This document shows, one piece after another, positions 1 to 10,110 of a DNA stretch of 64,000 nt. The notes beneath the pieces were generated by a model, which saw only the letters and a program-made list of their open reading frames with translations, had not been told where the DNA came from and did not search any database. Both the position numbers and the translations under genes were made by a program. Origin of the DNA: Phymorhynchus buccinoides (taxonomy: Eukaryota > Mollusca > Gastropoda > Neogastropoda > Raphitomidae); the NCBI GenBank assembly GCA_017654935.2, contig CM065693.1, forward strand, positions 13,663,224-13,727,223. Reading direction: 5' to 3'. Numbering within the stretch: position 1 is the stretch's first letter; the number at the start of each line of letters is the position of its first letter.

Positions 1-376
1 TACTGTATGTGACTATTGCCCCACACCTATTGGCCACTGCAAGTAGGGTTATTAACGCCCTTGACGAAAGAGTTTGATCAGTATCCAAAAGGGCATTCAC
101 TCTTGAAAAAGGCAGCCATTAAATGGCCTCAAATAGGGTTATTGGCGAGAGTTATCCCTTGTTTGGTCAGTACTCAACCATCTTCCCCCACCCACCAAGG
201 GCATTCACTCTTGCAAAAGGTGTTCCTTGCAGTGGCCAATAGGAAAAGGAACTCTTTTTTGCTTGAAGGGGCATCTCGTATGACACTAAACACCACACCA
301 CATAATTAAGGCTCTTAATGTCTTGATCACAGAAAAATGTTAAACAAAATATTTTTCCCCCTACCATTATGACCAG

Positions 377-541
377 GCCTCTGGCGCAAAGGCCATCATG
401 CTGGACGCAGAGTTCTACTGCCGGGTGTTCTACACGTCCAGCTTTGCCTGCAATTTCTACCTGTTCATCGGCACCTCCAAGTCCTACCGCCTCATCGCCC
501 GCAAGATGCTCCGCTGCTGCGTCTCTTCTGGAAGGCCCTGA
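377..541 (+). CDS. Receptor 1 last exon (TM7 and C-tail), copy A
   Basis: Terminal exon of the class A GPCR described at 12548-27304, here on the plus strand. It follows a CCAG acceptor and runs 165 nt in phase 0 to TGA. It encodes TM7 and the tail, including FYCRVFY, NFYLF (position of NPxxY), SKSYRLIARK (helix 8) and a CC pair that could be palmitoylated. Its 54 residues are identical to the copies at 12548-12712 and 57332-57496. The upstream exons would lie left of the window. Whether this is a separate gene or a duplicated assembly fragment cannot be told here. Confidence 0.8.
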   Translation, partial: ASGAKAIMLDAEFYCRVFYTSSFACNFYLFIGTSKSYRLIARKMLRCCVSSGRP

Positions 542-638
542 CACGAGAGCTAGAGCCACAGCCTGCTTTGACTGGCTGCAGTGCCTTTGCCAAGCAAGCT
601 ATAGCGAGAACAGAATGTGCTGAGCATTGGTGTAAATG

Positions 639-1036
639 TTAAACTCTTTCAACGCTAGCCATTCCGCAGTCCAAATTTACCATTAAACTTTTTTTTTCTC
701 TTTACTTTTTTTCCCCAAAGAACATAGCATAATTCAAACAACAAAAAAGAGTTTGAGACATGGTAATAAGTCCGCAACATACCAATAAACAATAATGTAC
801 ACATTGTATATCTTTATATATTCCTTAACCATTACACTTACCTGGGTAGAGAAAATATTTTTGTCTGCAATATTGGGGGATTCCTCTATGACGTGCATAA
901 AACTAGCACCTATCCTTACCTCCCAAAATTAAAATGTAAGGTCACTGGATACCAGACCTTCATTTGATGCATTTTAGTGACATGGGTGTTAAATCATTGT
1001 GGTGCCAATTGGCGACAGTGGCGATGAAAGGGTTTA
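639..1036. mobile_element. TTAA-type (piggyBac-like) MITE, diverged and enlarged copy
   Basis: The ends resemble the family termini seen cleanly at 24689-24934, and the core phrase (GTAGAGAA..ATTGGGG..CCTTACCTCCC..ATCATTGTGGTG) is present. About 150 bp of extra T-rich and unrelated sequence lies near the left end. Copies are at 12053-12450 and 57594-57988. Confidence 0.6.
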
Positions 1037-1379
1037 TAAAACAAATTATATTGACTCACAAAAGCTGCTGTCCCAACAGTCCCTGAAAGCTAGGGGCCAC
1101 AGCTCGCCTAGATAGACTGCAATGCATTTGCTGGTTTTACCAACAACCAAAAAACTAACCTTACCCCCCTACTTCGTAGATTCAGATTTTTACATTTCTG
1201 CATTGTCAGGTGAAAGTAGACCCTCCTATACCAATACATTAAACATACTTTTCTACAAAGATGTAGTAGACGTTTCTTGGGTTAAAACTGTTGAAGATTT
1301 GGTCCAGGTCTAAGTTCTCTGGAGAAGTAATGGTCATTGTCTCAGTACTCAGCGAGGATCACGTTTCTTAACACATTGG

Positions 1380-1562
1380 TACAGTGGAACCTCCCTTATA
1401 AGACCTCCCGTTATAAGACCTCCCTCCCATTCATAAGACCTACTTCTCTGAGACATTGCCCTTCATTGTCATTATTAAAATTACCTCCCTTATAAAACAT
1501 CTCCCTTATAAGACCTCATTTTGGATGATTTTTGAAGGTCTTACACGGGCGGTTCCACTATA
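1380..1562. mobile_element. TA-flanked MITE with CAGTGGAACCTCCC termini
   Basis: Starts TACAGTGGAACCTCCCTTAT and ends with the inverted counterpart (GGTCTTACACGGGCGGTTCCACTATA). The interior has further TTATAAGACC repeats and CTGAGACATTGCCCTTC. The TA target and CAGTGGAACC end are typical of Tc1/mariner-pogo MITEs. No coding capacity. Confidence 0.7.
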
Positions 1563-1578
1563 TAAGCTTACCAAACGT

Positions 1579-1775
1579 TAAGAGAACAAAATCCATCTGC
1601 AGTATTGGGGATTCTTCAGTGACATATATATAAACTAAGGTCTACCCTTACTTCCCAAAACTAAGACAATAGGGTCTTTGGATATAAAAATAGACCCCAA
1701 TTTGATGCCTTTTAGTAACAATAGGTGTTAAATCACTGTGGTGCTAAGATGCGACTTTGGCGGTGAAAGGGTTAA
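1579..1775. mobile_element. TTAA-type MITE, left end missing
   Basis: Right end is intact (GGCGGTGAAAGGGTTAA). The left terminus is replaced by the end of the preceding TA-type MITE, so the copy is truncated. Core wording matches 3867-4100. Confidence 0.6.
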
Positions 1776-2341
1776 AATGCTATGATTTATTCCATGGAAA
1801 TCAATTTTTTTTTTAGAGAATATCACACCTGTTATACGGCTCTCATACAATTAATAGATTGATGTCTCTCGAATATAAATAACAATGAATTTACTTGATA
1901 TTTATATATAGACTTTGCTAAAGCACTTCGTGTCATCAATCACTCTCTTTTAATTAAAACATTTCGCAATTCAAGTTAAAAGTATGCTTTGCGTTTGACT
2001 GCAATATTTATTACTGATCAACAAGAGCTATACTTGTTAAAATTGATTCTTTAAAATCAAAGTTGCTGGCGATAAAATTTGGTGTTCCCCAATCAATAGC
2101 CTTAAGGTCTCTTATAATTATTATGTATTTACTTGAATGACTTGCCTGTATATATTACTAGTAAATGCTGTTGTGAAATGTTTGTCAACGACGCTTGATT
2201 ATAGTCTATTATCACCATTCTTTCTATTGTAGTAGATAATCTGTTAATTTTAACATAGGTACCTGATTTAAAGTATTGCAAATCAGACGAAATACCCCCC
2301 GCCCCCCCCCTCCCTTACAAAAATGAAATAAAGATGAAATA

Positions 2342-2976
2342 ACGAGTGCCTAGCTTAGTTTTTCCTCCTTATTAGGGAGGCAATGGCAGAACCTCTACTG
2401 AGGACAGCTGTTTTTAAAGAACATAGATCAAACACCAAGTTATTTTAACTGGTTTTGATTTTAAATGTTGACTTCAAAGACATAGGGACAAAAAAGTTTT
2501 CTAGAATTCTATTATCATTGCATTTCAAATGCTCTAACTTCTGAGTCCCGTAGGCTGGGGGAACGGTGCCAGCAATATACTGAAATTTCTTCATACCTAT
2601 TTATTTCCCTTTGGATACTATGTGTCCCTTTGGATACTATTTCAGTTGCCGGCCCTCTCTGGTCTGTATGCCTTATTTTATCATATTTTAAACTTTGGAA
2701 CATTCATATGTTCACACTTTTACTTAAGATTTTTATCATTTTTAATTTACTTGAGTGCTGGGTTGTTTTTTTTGGAGCCTTTTACCAATATACAGGAAGA
2801 GACATTCCATTTGTGGAACAATCTTCTTGTTGAGGGGAGAGTAGTTCCACCTTGGTAGGTTAAGACCCCATCCAGTGCCGAGCTGATGAGACTCCCTAGA
2901 GTCGAAACAGCTGTCCTCGGTGTGGGTTCTGCCATTGCCTCCCTAATAAGGAGGAAAAACTAAGCTAGCACTCTTT
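2342..2976 (+). mobile_element. Penelope/retrozyme-like composite repeat carrying a hammerhead motif
   Basis: Both ends carry the same about 45-bp block in inverted orientation (GCTAGCTTAGTTTTTCCTCC.. and ..GGAGGAAAAACTAAGCTAGC). An about 100-bp block (AACACCAAGTTATTTTAACT..) occurs once inside and again, in direct orientation, just outside at about 3014-3110. A complete hammerhead lies near the right end and a half-hammerhead in inverted orientation near the left end. Hammerheads in pLTR-like repeats are known for Penelope-like retroelements and animal retrozymes. No reverse transcriptase was recognised, so this is a non-autonomous or decayed copy. Confidence 0.6.
2877..2921 (+). ncRNA. Hammerhead ribozyme motif (type I), copy A
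   Basis: CTGATGA at 2883-2889 is followed by a perfect 5-bp stem II (GACTC/GAGTC, CCTA loop), then GAAA, a very short stem III (CAGCTG) and the GTC cleavage triplet ending at 2915. Stem I is CCGAG (2878-2882) with CTCGG (2916-2920), extended by a G-U pair. All catalytic-core positions are present. The tiny palindromic stem III is like hammerheads described in Penelope-like elements, which may cleave as dimers. Activity is inferred. Confidence 0.85.
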
Positions 2977-3113
2977 ATTTCATCTTTATTTCATTTTTTT
3001 TGTTTCTTTTTTTTAAAGAACATAATCAAACACCAAGTTATTTTAACTGGTTTTGATTTTAAATGTTCACATCAAAGACAGGGACAAAAAAGTTTTCTAG
3101 AATTATATTGTAC

Positions 3114-3218
<105 letters not shown>

Positions 3219-3425
3219 TATCTGTATGGCATCTGGCAGTCTTCAAGGAGTAAGAGTTTAGTGTTTGTTGTCAAAAACAATTGACAGAATAAAACGAGAA
3301 GAATAAAACACCACTCTTGCAGCCGCATCGTTCGCCTTTTTTTTTATTTTTTCGCCAATATTTCGCTTCTTCAATGGGATTAATGTTTAGGGCAATATCA
3401 TCTTGAAATCTTTTTGAAGACGACT

Positions 3426-3638
3426 TCAAAAGAACTGTGTTAGAGCACGTTTATGAACACTTCTTAAAGGTTTTAAGACAGGTTTGCACTACTCGGATCA
3501 AAGAGATATGAGGCGTAATCTATGACTGAATGCATGAAAAAAGTGCTTATGTGCATCAATATTGACAAAATGTTTGATTTTAGAAAGCTGGAAAACGTTT
3601 TTTGGGATACGCGTTTACTGAGGTATGAGGGGACCAAG
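3426..3638 (-). pseudogene. LINE reverse transcriptase C-terminal fragment, copy A
   Basis: Same fragment as 9447-9659, read on the minus strand. It shows the pattern of the C-terminal part of a LINE RT (HISTFF, IDYASYLFDPSS, SVHKRAL). No RT catalytic box is present. It is only a remnant in the tail-to-tail spacer between receptors 1 and 2. Confidence 0.5.
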
Positions 3639-3866
3639 AAAGATCTAAAGTAATCCCTAACACTTTAAAAGTGCTGATTTCTTCGCAGGTCAGATCTATA
3701 TATGGTGGGTAATAGTGGTAGTTCGATCATGTACTTTGTGTTCTGCTCATTCAATGGAACATTTCCCCAGAAAATGTATACATCTGAATACAAAATCGTA
3801 ACTTATTTGGCTCGACTAAATCGGACAGTTTAACCTGTTTTTCTCGACTTCGTCGGCCATTGTGAA

Positions 3867-4100
3867 AGCCCATTCACCGCCAGCCATATTTCAGCCAAAA
3901 ATTTCCATTAAATTTGCCTGGGTAGAGAACAAACTCCATCTGCAGTATTGGGGATTCTTCTGTGACATATATAAAATAAGGTCTATCCTTACTCCCCAAA
4001 ACTAAGACAATAATAAAAGACCCCAATTTGATGCCTTTTACATACATTGATGTTAAATCACTGTGGTGCTAAAATGCGACTTTGGCGGTGAAAGGGTTAA
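3867..4100. mobile_element. TTAA-type (piggyBac-like) MITE
   Basis: About 235 bp, ending GGCGGTGAAAGGGTTAA. The left end (CATTCACCGCCAGCC) is partly degraded. It ends 14 bp from the receptor 2 stop codon at 4114-4116. Confidence 0.7.
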
Positions 4101-4113
4101 TTAATAATAGTTA

Positions 4114-4278
4114 TTAAGCCGTGCTCGAACAGCAGCGGATCATCTTGCTGGCAATCTGTCTGTAGGACTTGGAGGTGATCATAAGAAGATAGAAGTTGAC
4201 GGCGTAGGTCAAGGAGTAGAAGAGACGACAGTAGAACTCCACGTTTAGCAGCTTTGATTGTGGGCCAGACAGCTCCAG
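4114..4278 (-). CDS. Receptor 2 last exon (TM7 and C-tail), copy A
   Basis: Terminal exon of a second divergent GPCR, paralogous to receptor 1 and convergent with it. The minus strand reads TTTTGCAG acceptor, then 165 nt in phase 0 to TAA, exactly the length and phase of the receptor 1 terminal exon. Landmarks shared with receptor 1 are EFYCR, FY, NFYL (position of NPxxY), TSKSYR and KMIRCC. The product ends CCSSTA. Upstream exons (TM1-TM6) are not in this window: the 2.2 kb available before the palindrome centre holds no recognisable TM6 exon. No ligand can be named. Confidence 0.8.
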   Translation of the reverse strand: MELSGPQSKLLNVEFYCRLFYSLTYAVNFYLLMITSKSYRQIASKMIRCCSSTA

Positions 4279-4312
4279 CTGCAAAATCAAGATGGGTTTA
4301 TCCTATTATCGG

Positions 4313-4457
4313 TTATTAGGATTTTGGAAGGGGATTTTGCTTTTATCCTATCTCTCGAGTCTTGCTGTTTACCACGCTCGGTCTCCGACCTCTTGTGATA
4401 AACAGCAAGGCTCTTGAGATAGGATAAAAGCAATATCCCACTCCAAAATCCTAATAA
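4313..4457. mobile_element. Hairpin (fold-back) MITE beside receptor 2
   Basis: TTATTAGGATTTTGG at the left pairs with CCAAAATCCTAATAA at the right. The arms extend about 65 bp each with few mismatches (CTTTTATCCTATCTC / GAGATAGGATAAAAG), so nearly the whole 145 bp can fold. It lies 35 bp upstream of the receptor 2 TM7 exon acceptor. Confidence 0.75.
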
Positions 4458-4865
4458 CGGACATATACGGATATGCATCAACAGAAAAGCAAGAAAAAGA
4501 ATCAGTCTCAGATAATGCAGATAACTGAAAACGCATCCCTCTGCACATGCACGCACGCGCGCGGTGTGTATGTGCATGCATACGTGCGTGCTGGGAGATC
4601 TATAAAAAGTAGGTCAGCCTGAGGTCTATGAAGGGGGATGATGAATGCGGGGGCAGGCCGAGGGGGGGGGGGGGGTAGTGTGAGAAAATGCCCCTTTGCG
4701 TAGAAAACGCTATTTGTAATGGTTTGGATTCTAGGGAGTGTGAAAGGGGGGGGGGGGGGTGGAACGTAAATGTAGTTATTGTGATTTCGTTTTGGGTTGT
4801 TCCTTATCTTAAGTGCGTTGTTTTGAAAAGAGAAGGGATTTTTGTTGCTCAGATTTTTAACTTCT

Positions 4866-4930
4866 TTGTGAAGCGCTTAGAGCCCCGTAAGGAGAATAAG
4901 CGCTATATAAATTGTCATTATTATTATCCA
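4866..4930 (+). repeat. SINE/LINE 3'-tail-like repeat (GCGCTATATAAAT + TTATTA)
   Basis: Reads AAGCGCTTAGAGCCCCGTAA..AGCGCTATATAAATTGTC followed by TTATTATTA. A self-complementary AGCGCTT hairpin followed by a trinucleotide tail resembles 3' ends shared by many invertebrate SINEs and LINEs. Confidence 0.55.
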
Positions 4931-5413
4931 TTTTCACAACAATGGTCGCAGCACACACACTGTAACACGCATTCTTGCGCAAAGAATATTGTTTAGCAAA
5001 ATAGAAACAAATTACACAAATGTAAGCCCTACCTCAGAAGATGTGGTGACAAAATGTAACGTATAAAGATAAACACAAACAGAAGCAATGAACTGAAACA
5101 TTAACAACAATTGCTGTTAAATTAAACTTGAAAACACCAAGAATAAAGCGTACAGAGTTAATGATAGTGAGTCAAATTCAACACAACGTGACAAAGAGAC
5201 AGCTTTGAGATGAACGTCAATCACAGGCCCGGAAAACACGCATTTTGTTCTAAACGAGGTGCAGTAGCTCTTCACACAGGTTCAGTCGGCTCATTTTTAT
5301 TTCTGGACTGAAGATGAAATCGAGCTGTTCTTGCGACAGTATTGCGTCTACATTATCAACATGGACTCTCCCTGTGACAAAATAGCATAGCTCGAATCGT
5401 CTGCTAATATCGA

Positions 5414-5662
5414 CGCGCATGGCTGGTCATGGAGTTTCAGTAGTAGCCTAGGCCTAGATCCACGGCTAGACGTTCCAAGTGGCACGCATATAATGGTTTG
5501 TGTAGATTTGTGACAGCTGGCACTGTTGATTCAGTCCAGCCATGAATCTTCTTGAGAGTGGCTTCATTGTGTACCAGCATTTGTTGTCAGCGCTGAATGA
5601 ATCCTTGGGGTAGCGCTGTACAGCTTGTCAAATTCTGGGTCCAGCCTTGGTAGGTACAACTC
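5414..5662 (-). pseudogene. Crypton-like tyrosine recombinase C-terminal fragment, copy A
   Basis: Minus-strand counterpart of 7414-7680, more diverged and frameshifted. See that entry for the motif (YTNHYMRAT). Confidence 0.45.
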
Positions 5663-6006
5663 GCTTTGACAAGACGATAATGATTATCATGGTAATGATA
5701 AATAACTGTGACGTCAAGTTTCTTAGCAACGGTGTATTCTTACACCTTTTTCGCACGTGCATTTACACCAAGTCTAAGGGTTAATGATTCGCAAATGATA
5801 ATAATGTTATGTGAAGTTAAGATTGTATATAAATATACGACTGCTATAGTACACTGTGAATCTGTTCATTTGTTTGGACTTAAAAGATTTTTTTAGGAGT
5901 ATCGATGAAAACCCCAAACGATTTAGTTTACGGCGAGACAAATAGATTTCCAATGTATATAAATTCTGCTGTCAAGTGCATTTCCTACTGGTTAAAATTA
6001 TAAAAA

Positions 6007-6512
6007 ATGGACACTGGAAGATTGCGACGAAAAGCGTATGATATGCTCTATGACTTAGACTCGAAGGGGAAAAGTAATTGGGTAACTAAGGTACGGTGTG
6101 TTTGTGTAAACTTGGTTTTGGTTTTGTCTGGTATTATCAGGGAGTAGGTGGGGGGAAGCTGTCAGGCTTTGTAAGCAGCTTACGTCAAAGACTTATAGAC
6201 TCCAGTGGCAACAATGGGAAGGTCATATAAACGCATTGCGTTACTGCTTTTTATTACAAGACATGGATTTAAACAGAATCATAAACAAGCCATACGTCTC
6301 AAGCGCTAACAAAATGAGAGTCGTTAATCAAACCAACACAAACTGGGCTAAAAGTATTAAACATTGCTTAGACAGATACGGATTTTCAGAGGTGTGGTTA
6401 GCGGGAGGGGTTGTAAATACAAAAGCTTTCATTAACATATTCAGGCAACGGGAGACAGACTGTTATAAACAGGACTGGTGCAGAAAATTGAGTTGTTGTG
6501 ACCGTTGCCTTA
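6007..6512 (+). pseudogene. LINE ORF2 C-terminal region, broken at the palindrome junction (copy A)
   Basis: Two consecutive modules of the kind found at the C-terminus of mollusc-type LINE ORF2 proteins. The first begins LRRKAYDMLYDLD and contains NWVTK and LGFGFVW. The second contains NWAKSIKHCL, FSEVWLAGGV, FRQRETDCYKQDW. A frameshift separates them. The intact continuation is seen at 63456-63592, and here it is cut at 6512 by the fold-back junction. Confidence 0.55.
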
Positions 6513-6555
6513 GGAATTGTTCAGGTTTGTAAAAGAAATTTGAACGTACAATAAG
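6513..6555. other. Asymmetric spacer at the centre of the A/A' palindrome
   Basis: 43 nt between the arms. They are not novel: read on the minus strand they match A'' at about 63456-63497, so they belong to the right arm only. The left arm stops at GCCTTA (6507-6512) and the right arm begins TTAGG, so the arms share TTA (6510-6512) as microhomology. Confidence 0.9.
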
Positions 6556-7066
6556 TAAGGCAACGGTCACAACAACTCAATTTTCTGCACCAGTCCTGTT
6601 TATAACAGTCTGTCGCCCGTTGCCTGAATATGTTAATGAAAGCTTTTGTATTTACAACCCCTCCCGCTAACCACACCTCTGAAAATCCGTATCTGCCTAA
6701 GCAATGTTTAATACTTTTAGCCCAGTTTGTGTTGGTTTTGATTAACGTCTCTCATTTTGTTAGCGCTTGAGATGTAGGCTTGTTTATGATTCTGTTTAAA
6801 TCCATGTCTTGTAATAAAAAGCAGTAACGCAATGCGTTTATATGACCTTCCCATTGTTGCCACTGGAGTCTATAAGTCTTTGACGTAAGCTGCTTACAAA
6901 GCCTGAACAGCTTTCCCCCACCTACTCCCTGATAATACCAGACAAAAAAACCAAAACCAAGTTCACACAAACACACACATACCTTAGTTACCCAATTACT
7001 TTTCCCCTTCGAGTCTAAGTCATAGAGCATATCATACGCTTTTCGTCGCAATCTTCCAGTGTCCAT
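6556..7066 (-). pseudogene. LINE ORF2 C-terminal region (copy A')
   Basis: Minus-strand copy of the two LINE modules at 6007-6512. The first-module start codon is at 7064-7066. Frameshifted and not expected to be functional. Confidence 0.55.
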
Positions 7067-7413
7067 TTTTTATAATTTTAACCAGTAGGAAATGCACTTG
7101 ACAGCAGAATTTATATACATTGGAAATCTATTTGTCTCGCCGTAAACTAAATCGTTTGTTGTTTTCATTGATACTCCTAAAAAAATCTTTTAAGTCCAAA
7201 CAAATGAACAGATTCACAGTGTACTATAGCAGTCGTATATTTATATACAATCTTAACTTCACATAGCATTATTATCATTTGCGAATCATTAACCCATAGG
7301 ACTTGGTGTAAATGCTCGTGCGAAAAAGGTGTAAGAATACACCGTTGCTAAGAAAAACTTGACGTCACAGTTATTTATCAGTACCATGATAATCATTATC
7401 GTCTTGTCAAAGC

Positions 7414-7680
7414 GAGTTGTACCTACCAAGGCTGGACCCAGAATGTGACAAGCTGTGTAGTGTTACCCCATGGCCTCATTCAGCGCTGATGGCAAATGCT
7501 GGTACACAACCCTCCTCCTCCTCCTCCTCCGAAGCCACTCTCAAGAAGATTCATGGCTGGACTGAATCAACAGTGCCAGCTGTCACAAATCTACACAAAC
7601 CATTATATGCGTGCCACTTGGAACGTCTAGCCGTGGATCTAGGCCTAGGCCTACTGAACTCCATGACCAGCCATGGGCGT
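7414..7680 (+). pseudogene. Crypton-like tyrosine recombinase / DUF3504-type fragment (copy A')
   Basis: Fragments in alternating frames read YLPRLDPECDKL, then FSADGKCWYTT, then (7589-7618) IYTNHYMRAT. This order resembles the C-terminal part of the Crypton-derived domain in ZMYM/KIAA1958-type proteins, where a YTNHxxRAT box contains the recombinase arginine. Frames are broken by indels, a (TCC)n run and stops, so it is a decayed remnant. The family call rests on motif memory and would need a profile search. Confidence 0.5.
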
Positions 7681-8167
7681 CGATATTAGCAGACGATTCG
7701 AGCTATGCTATTTTGTCACAGGGAGAGTCCATGTTGATAATGCAGACGCAGTACTGTCGCAAAAACAGCTCGAATTCATCTTCAGTCCGGAAATAAAAAT
7801 GAGCCGACTGAACCTGTGTGAAGAGCTACTGCACCTCGTTTAGAACAAAATGCGTGTTTTCCGGGCCTGTGATTGACGTTCATCTCAAAGCTGTCTCTTT
7901 GTCACGTTGTGTTGAATTTGACTCACTATCATTAACTCTGTACGCTTTATTCTTGGTGTTTTCAAGTTTAATTTAACAGCAATTGTTGTTAATGTTTCAG
8001 TTCATTGCTTCTGTTTGTGTTTATCTTTATACGTTACATTTGGTCACCACGTCTTCTGAGGTAGGGCTTACATTTGTGTAATTTGTTTCTATTTTGCTAA
8101 ACAATATTCTTTGCGCAAGAATGCGTGTTACAGTGTGTGTGCTGCGACCATTGTTGTGAAAATGGAT

Positions 8168-8236
8168 AATAATAATGACAATTTATATAGCGCTTATTCT
8201 CCTTACGGGGCTCTAAGCGCTTCACAAAGAAGAAGT
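8168..8236 (-). repeat. SINE/LINE 3'-tail-like repeat (copy A')
   Basis: Inverse of 4866-4930: AATAATGACAATTTATATAGCGCTTATTC..CTAAGCGCTTCAC. Confidence 0.55.
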
Positions 8237-8624
8237 TAAAAATCTGAGCAGAAACAACAACAAAACAACGCACTTAGCATAAGGAACAACCCGAAACGAA
8301 ATCACAATAACTACATTTACGTCCCCCCCCCCCCCCCCTTTCACACTCCCCTAGAATCCAAACCATTACAAATAGCGTTTTCTACGCAAAAGGCATTTTC
8401 TCACACTACCCCCCCCCCCCTCGGCCCGCTCCCGCATTCATCATCCCCCTTCATAGACCTCAAGCTGACCTACTTTTCATAGATCTCCCAGCACGCACGC
8501 ATGCATGCACACACACACACGCGCGCGTGCGTGCATGTGCAGAGGGATGCGTTTTCAGTTATCTGCATATCTGAGACTGATTCTTTTTCTTGCTTTTCTG
8601 TTGATGCATATCCGTATATGTCCG

Positions 8625-8769
8625 TTATTAGGATTTGCGAATGTGATATTGCTTTTATCCTGTCTCAAGTGGTTTGCTGTTTATCACAAGAGGTCGGAGA
8701 CCGAGCGTGGTAAACAGCAAGCCTCGAGAGATAGGATAAAAGCAATATTCCCTTCCAAAATCCTAATAA
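8625..8769. mobile_element. Hairpin MITE (copy A')
   Basis: TTATTAGG..CCTAATAA fold-back, same element as 4313-4457, 33 bp upstream of the receptor 2 TM7 exon. Confidence 0.72.
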
Positions 8770-8802
8770 CCGATAATAGGATAACCCATCTTGATTTTGC
8801 AG

Positions 8803-8967
8803 CTGGAGCTGTCTGGCCCACAATCAAAGCTGCTAAACGTGGAGTTCTACTGTCGTCTCTTCTACTCCTTGACCTACGCCGTCAACTTCTATCTTCTTAT
8901 GATCACCTCCAAGTCCTACAGACAGATTGCCAGCAAGATGATCCGCTGCTGTTCGAGCACGGCTTAA
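8803..8967 (+). CDS. Receptor 2 last exon (TM7 and C-tail), copy A'
   Basis: Plus-strand copy of the exon at 4114-4278, identical in sequence. Acceptor TTTTGCAG ends at 8802, phase 0, 54 codons plus TAA at 8965-8967. It has EFYCRLFY, VNFYLL and TSKSYRQIASKMIRCC. The preceding exons would have to lie left of 6556 in this orientation, which the palindrome prevents, so this copy cannot be a complete gene as assembled. Confidence 0.8.
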   Translation: MELSGPQSKLLNVEFYCRLFYSLTYAVNFYLLMITSKSYRQIASKMIRCCSSTA

Positions 8968-8980
8968 TAACTATTATTAA

Positions 8981-9217
8981 TTAAACCCTTTCACCGCCAA
9001 AGTCGCATTTTAGCACCACAGTGATTTTAACATCAATGTATGTAAAAGGCATCAAATTGGGGTCCTTTATTCATTGTCTTAGTTTTGGGAAGTAAGGCTA
9101 GACCTTATTTTATATATGTCACAGAAGAATCCCCAATACTGCAGATGGATTTTGTTCTCTACCCAGGCAAATTTAATGGAATTTGTTGGCTGAAATATGG
9201 CTGGCGGTGAATGGGCT
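8981..9217. mobile_element. TTAA-type MITE (copy A')
   Basis: Begins TTAAACCCTTTCACCGCCA, 14 bp after the receptor 2 stop. Inverse of 3867-4100. Confidence 0.7.
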
Positions 9218-9446
9218 TTCACAATGGCCGACGAAGTCGAGAAAAACAGGTTAAACTGTCCGATTTAGTCGAGCCAAATAAGTTACGATTTTGTATTCAG
9301 ATGTATACATTTTCTGGGGAAATGTTCCATTGAATGAGCAGAACACAAAGTACATGATCGAACTACCACTATTACCCACCATATATAGATCTGACCTGCG
9401 AAGAAATCAGCACTTTTAAAGTGTTAGGGATTACTTTAGATCTTTC

Positions 9447-9659
9447 TTGGTCCCCTCATACCTCAGTAAACGCGTATCCCAAAAAACGTTTTCCAGCTTT
9501 CTAAAATCAAACATTTTGTCAATATTGATGCACATAAGCACTTTTTTCATGCATTCAGTCATAGATTACGCCTCATATCTCTTTGATCCGAGTAGTGCCA
9601 AACCTGTCTTAAAACCTTTAAGAAGTGTTCATAAACGTGCTCTAACACAGTTCTTTTGA
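9447..9659 (+). pseudogene. LINE reverse transcriptase C-terminal fragment (copy A')
   Basis: Open stretch with SKRVSQKTF, LMHISTFFMHS, IDYASYLFDPSS and LKPLRSVHKRAL. These match the region after the RT core of LINEs in general pattern. It is closed by TGA at 9657-9659. No palm-domain motif is present, so it is a 5'-truncated or decayed insertion. Confidence 0.5.
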
Positions 9660-9865
9660 AGTCGTCTTCAAAAAGATTTCAAGATGATATTGCACTAAAC
9701 ATTATCCCATTGAAGAAGCGAAATATTGGCGAAAAAATTAAAAAAAAGGCGAAAACGATGCGGCTGCAAGAGTGGTGTTTTATTCTTCTCGTTTTATTCT
9801 GTCAATTGTTTTTGACACCAACACTAAACTCTTACTCCTTGAAGACTGCCAGATGCCATACAGAT

Positions 9866-9973
<108 letters not shown>

Positions 9974-10110
9974 GTACAATATAATTCTAGAAAACTTTTT
10001 TGTCCCTGTCTTTGATGTGAACATTTAAAATCAAAACCAGTTAAAATAACTTGGTGTTTGATTATGTTCTTTAAAAAAAATAAAAAATAAATGAAATAAA
10101 GATGAAATAA

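Noticed and set aside
167..559. 130-codon minus-strand ORF opposite receptor exon 6 (also 12530, 57122)
   Set aside because: It is the antisense shadow of the TM7 exon, whose phase-0 exon structure and motifs are clear.
2747..2935. Minus-strand ORF beginning MAEPTPRTAVSTLGSL (also 10150, 59701)
   Set aside because: It runs antisense through the hammerhead repeat and no codon-level conservation or family match is recognised.
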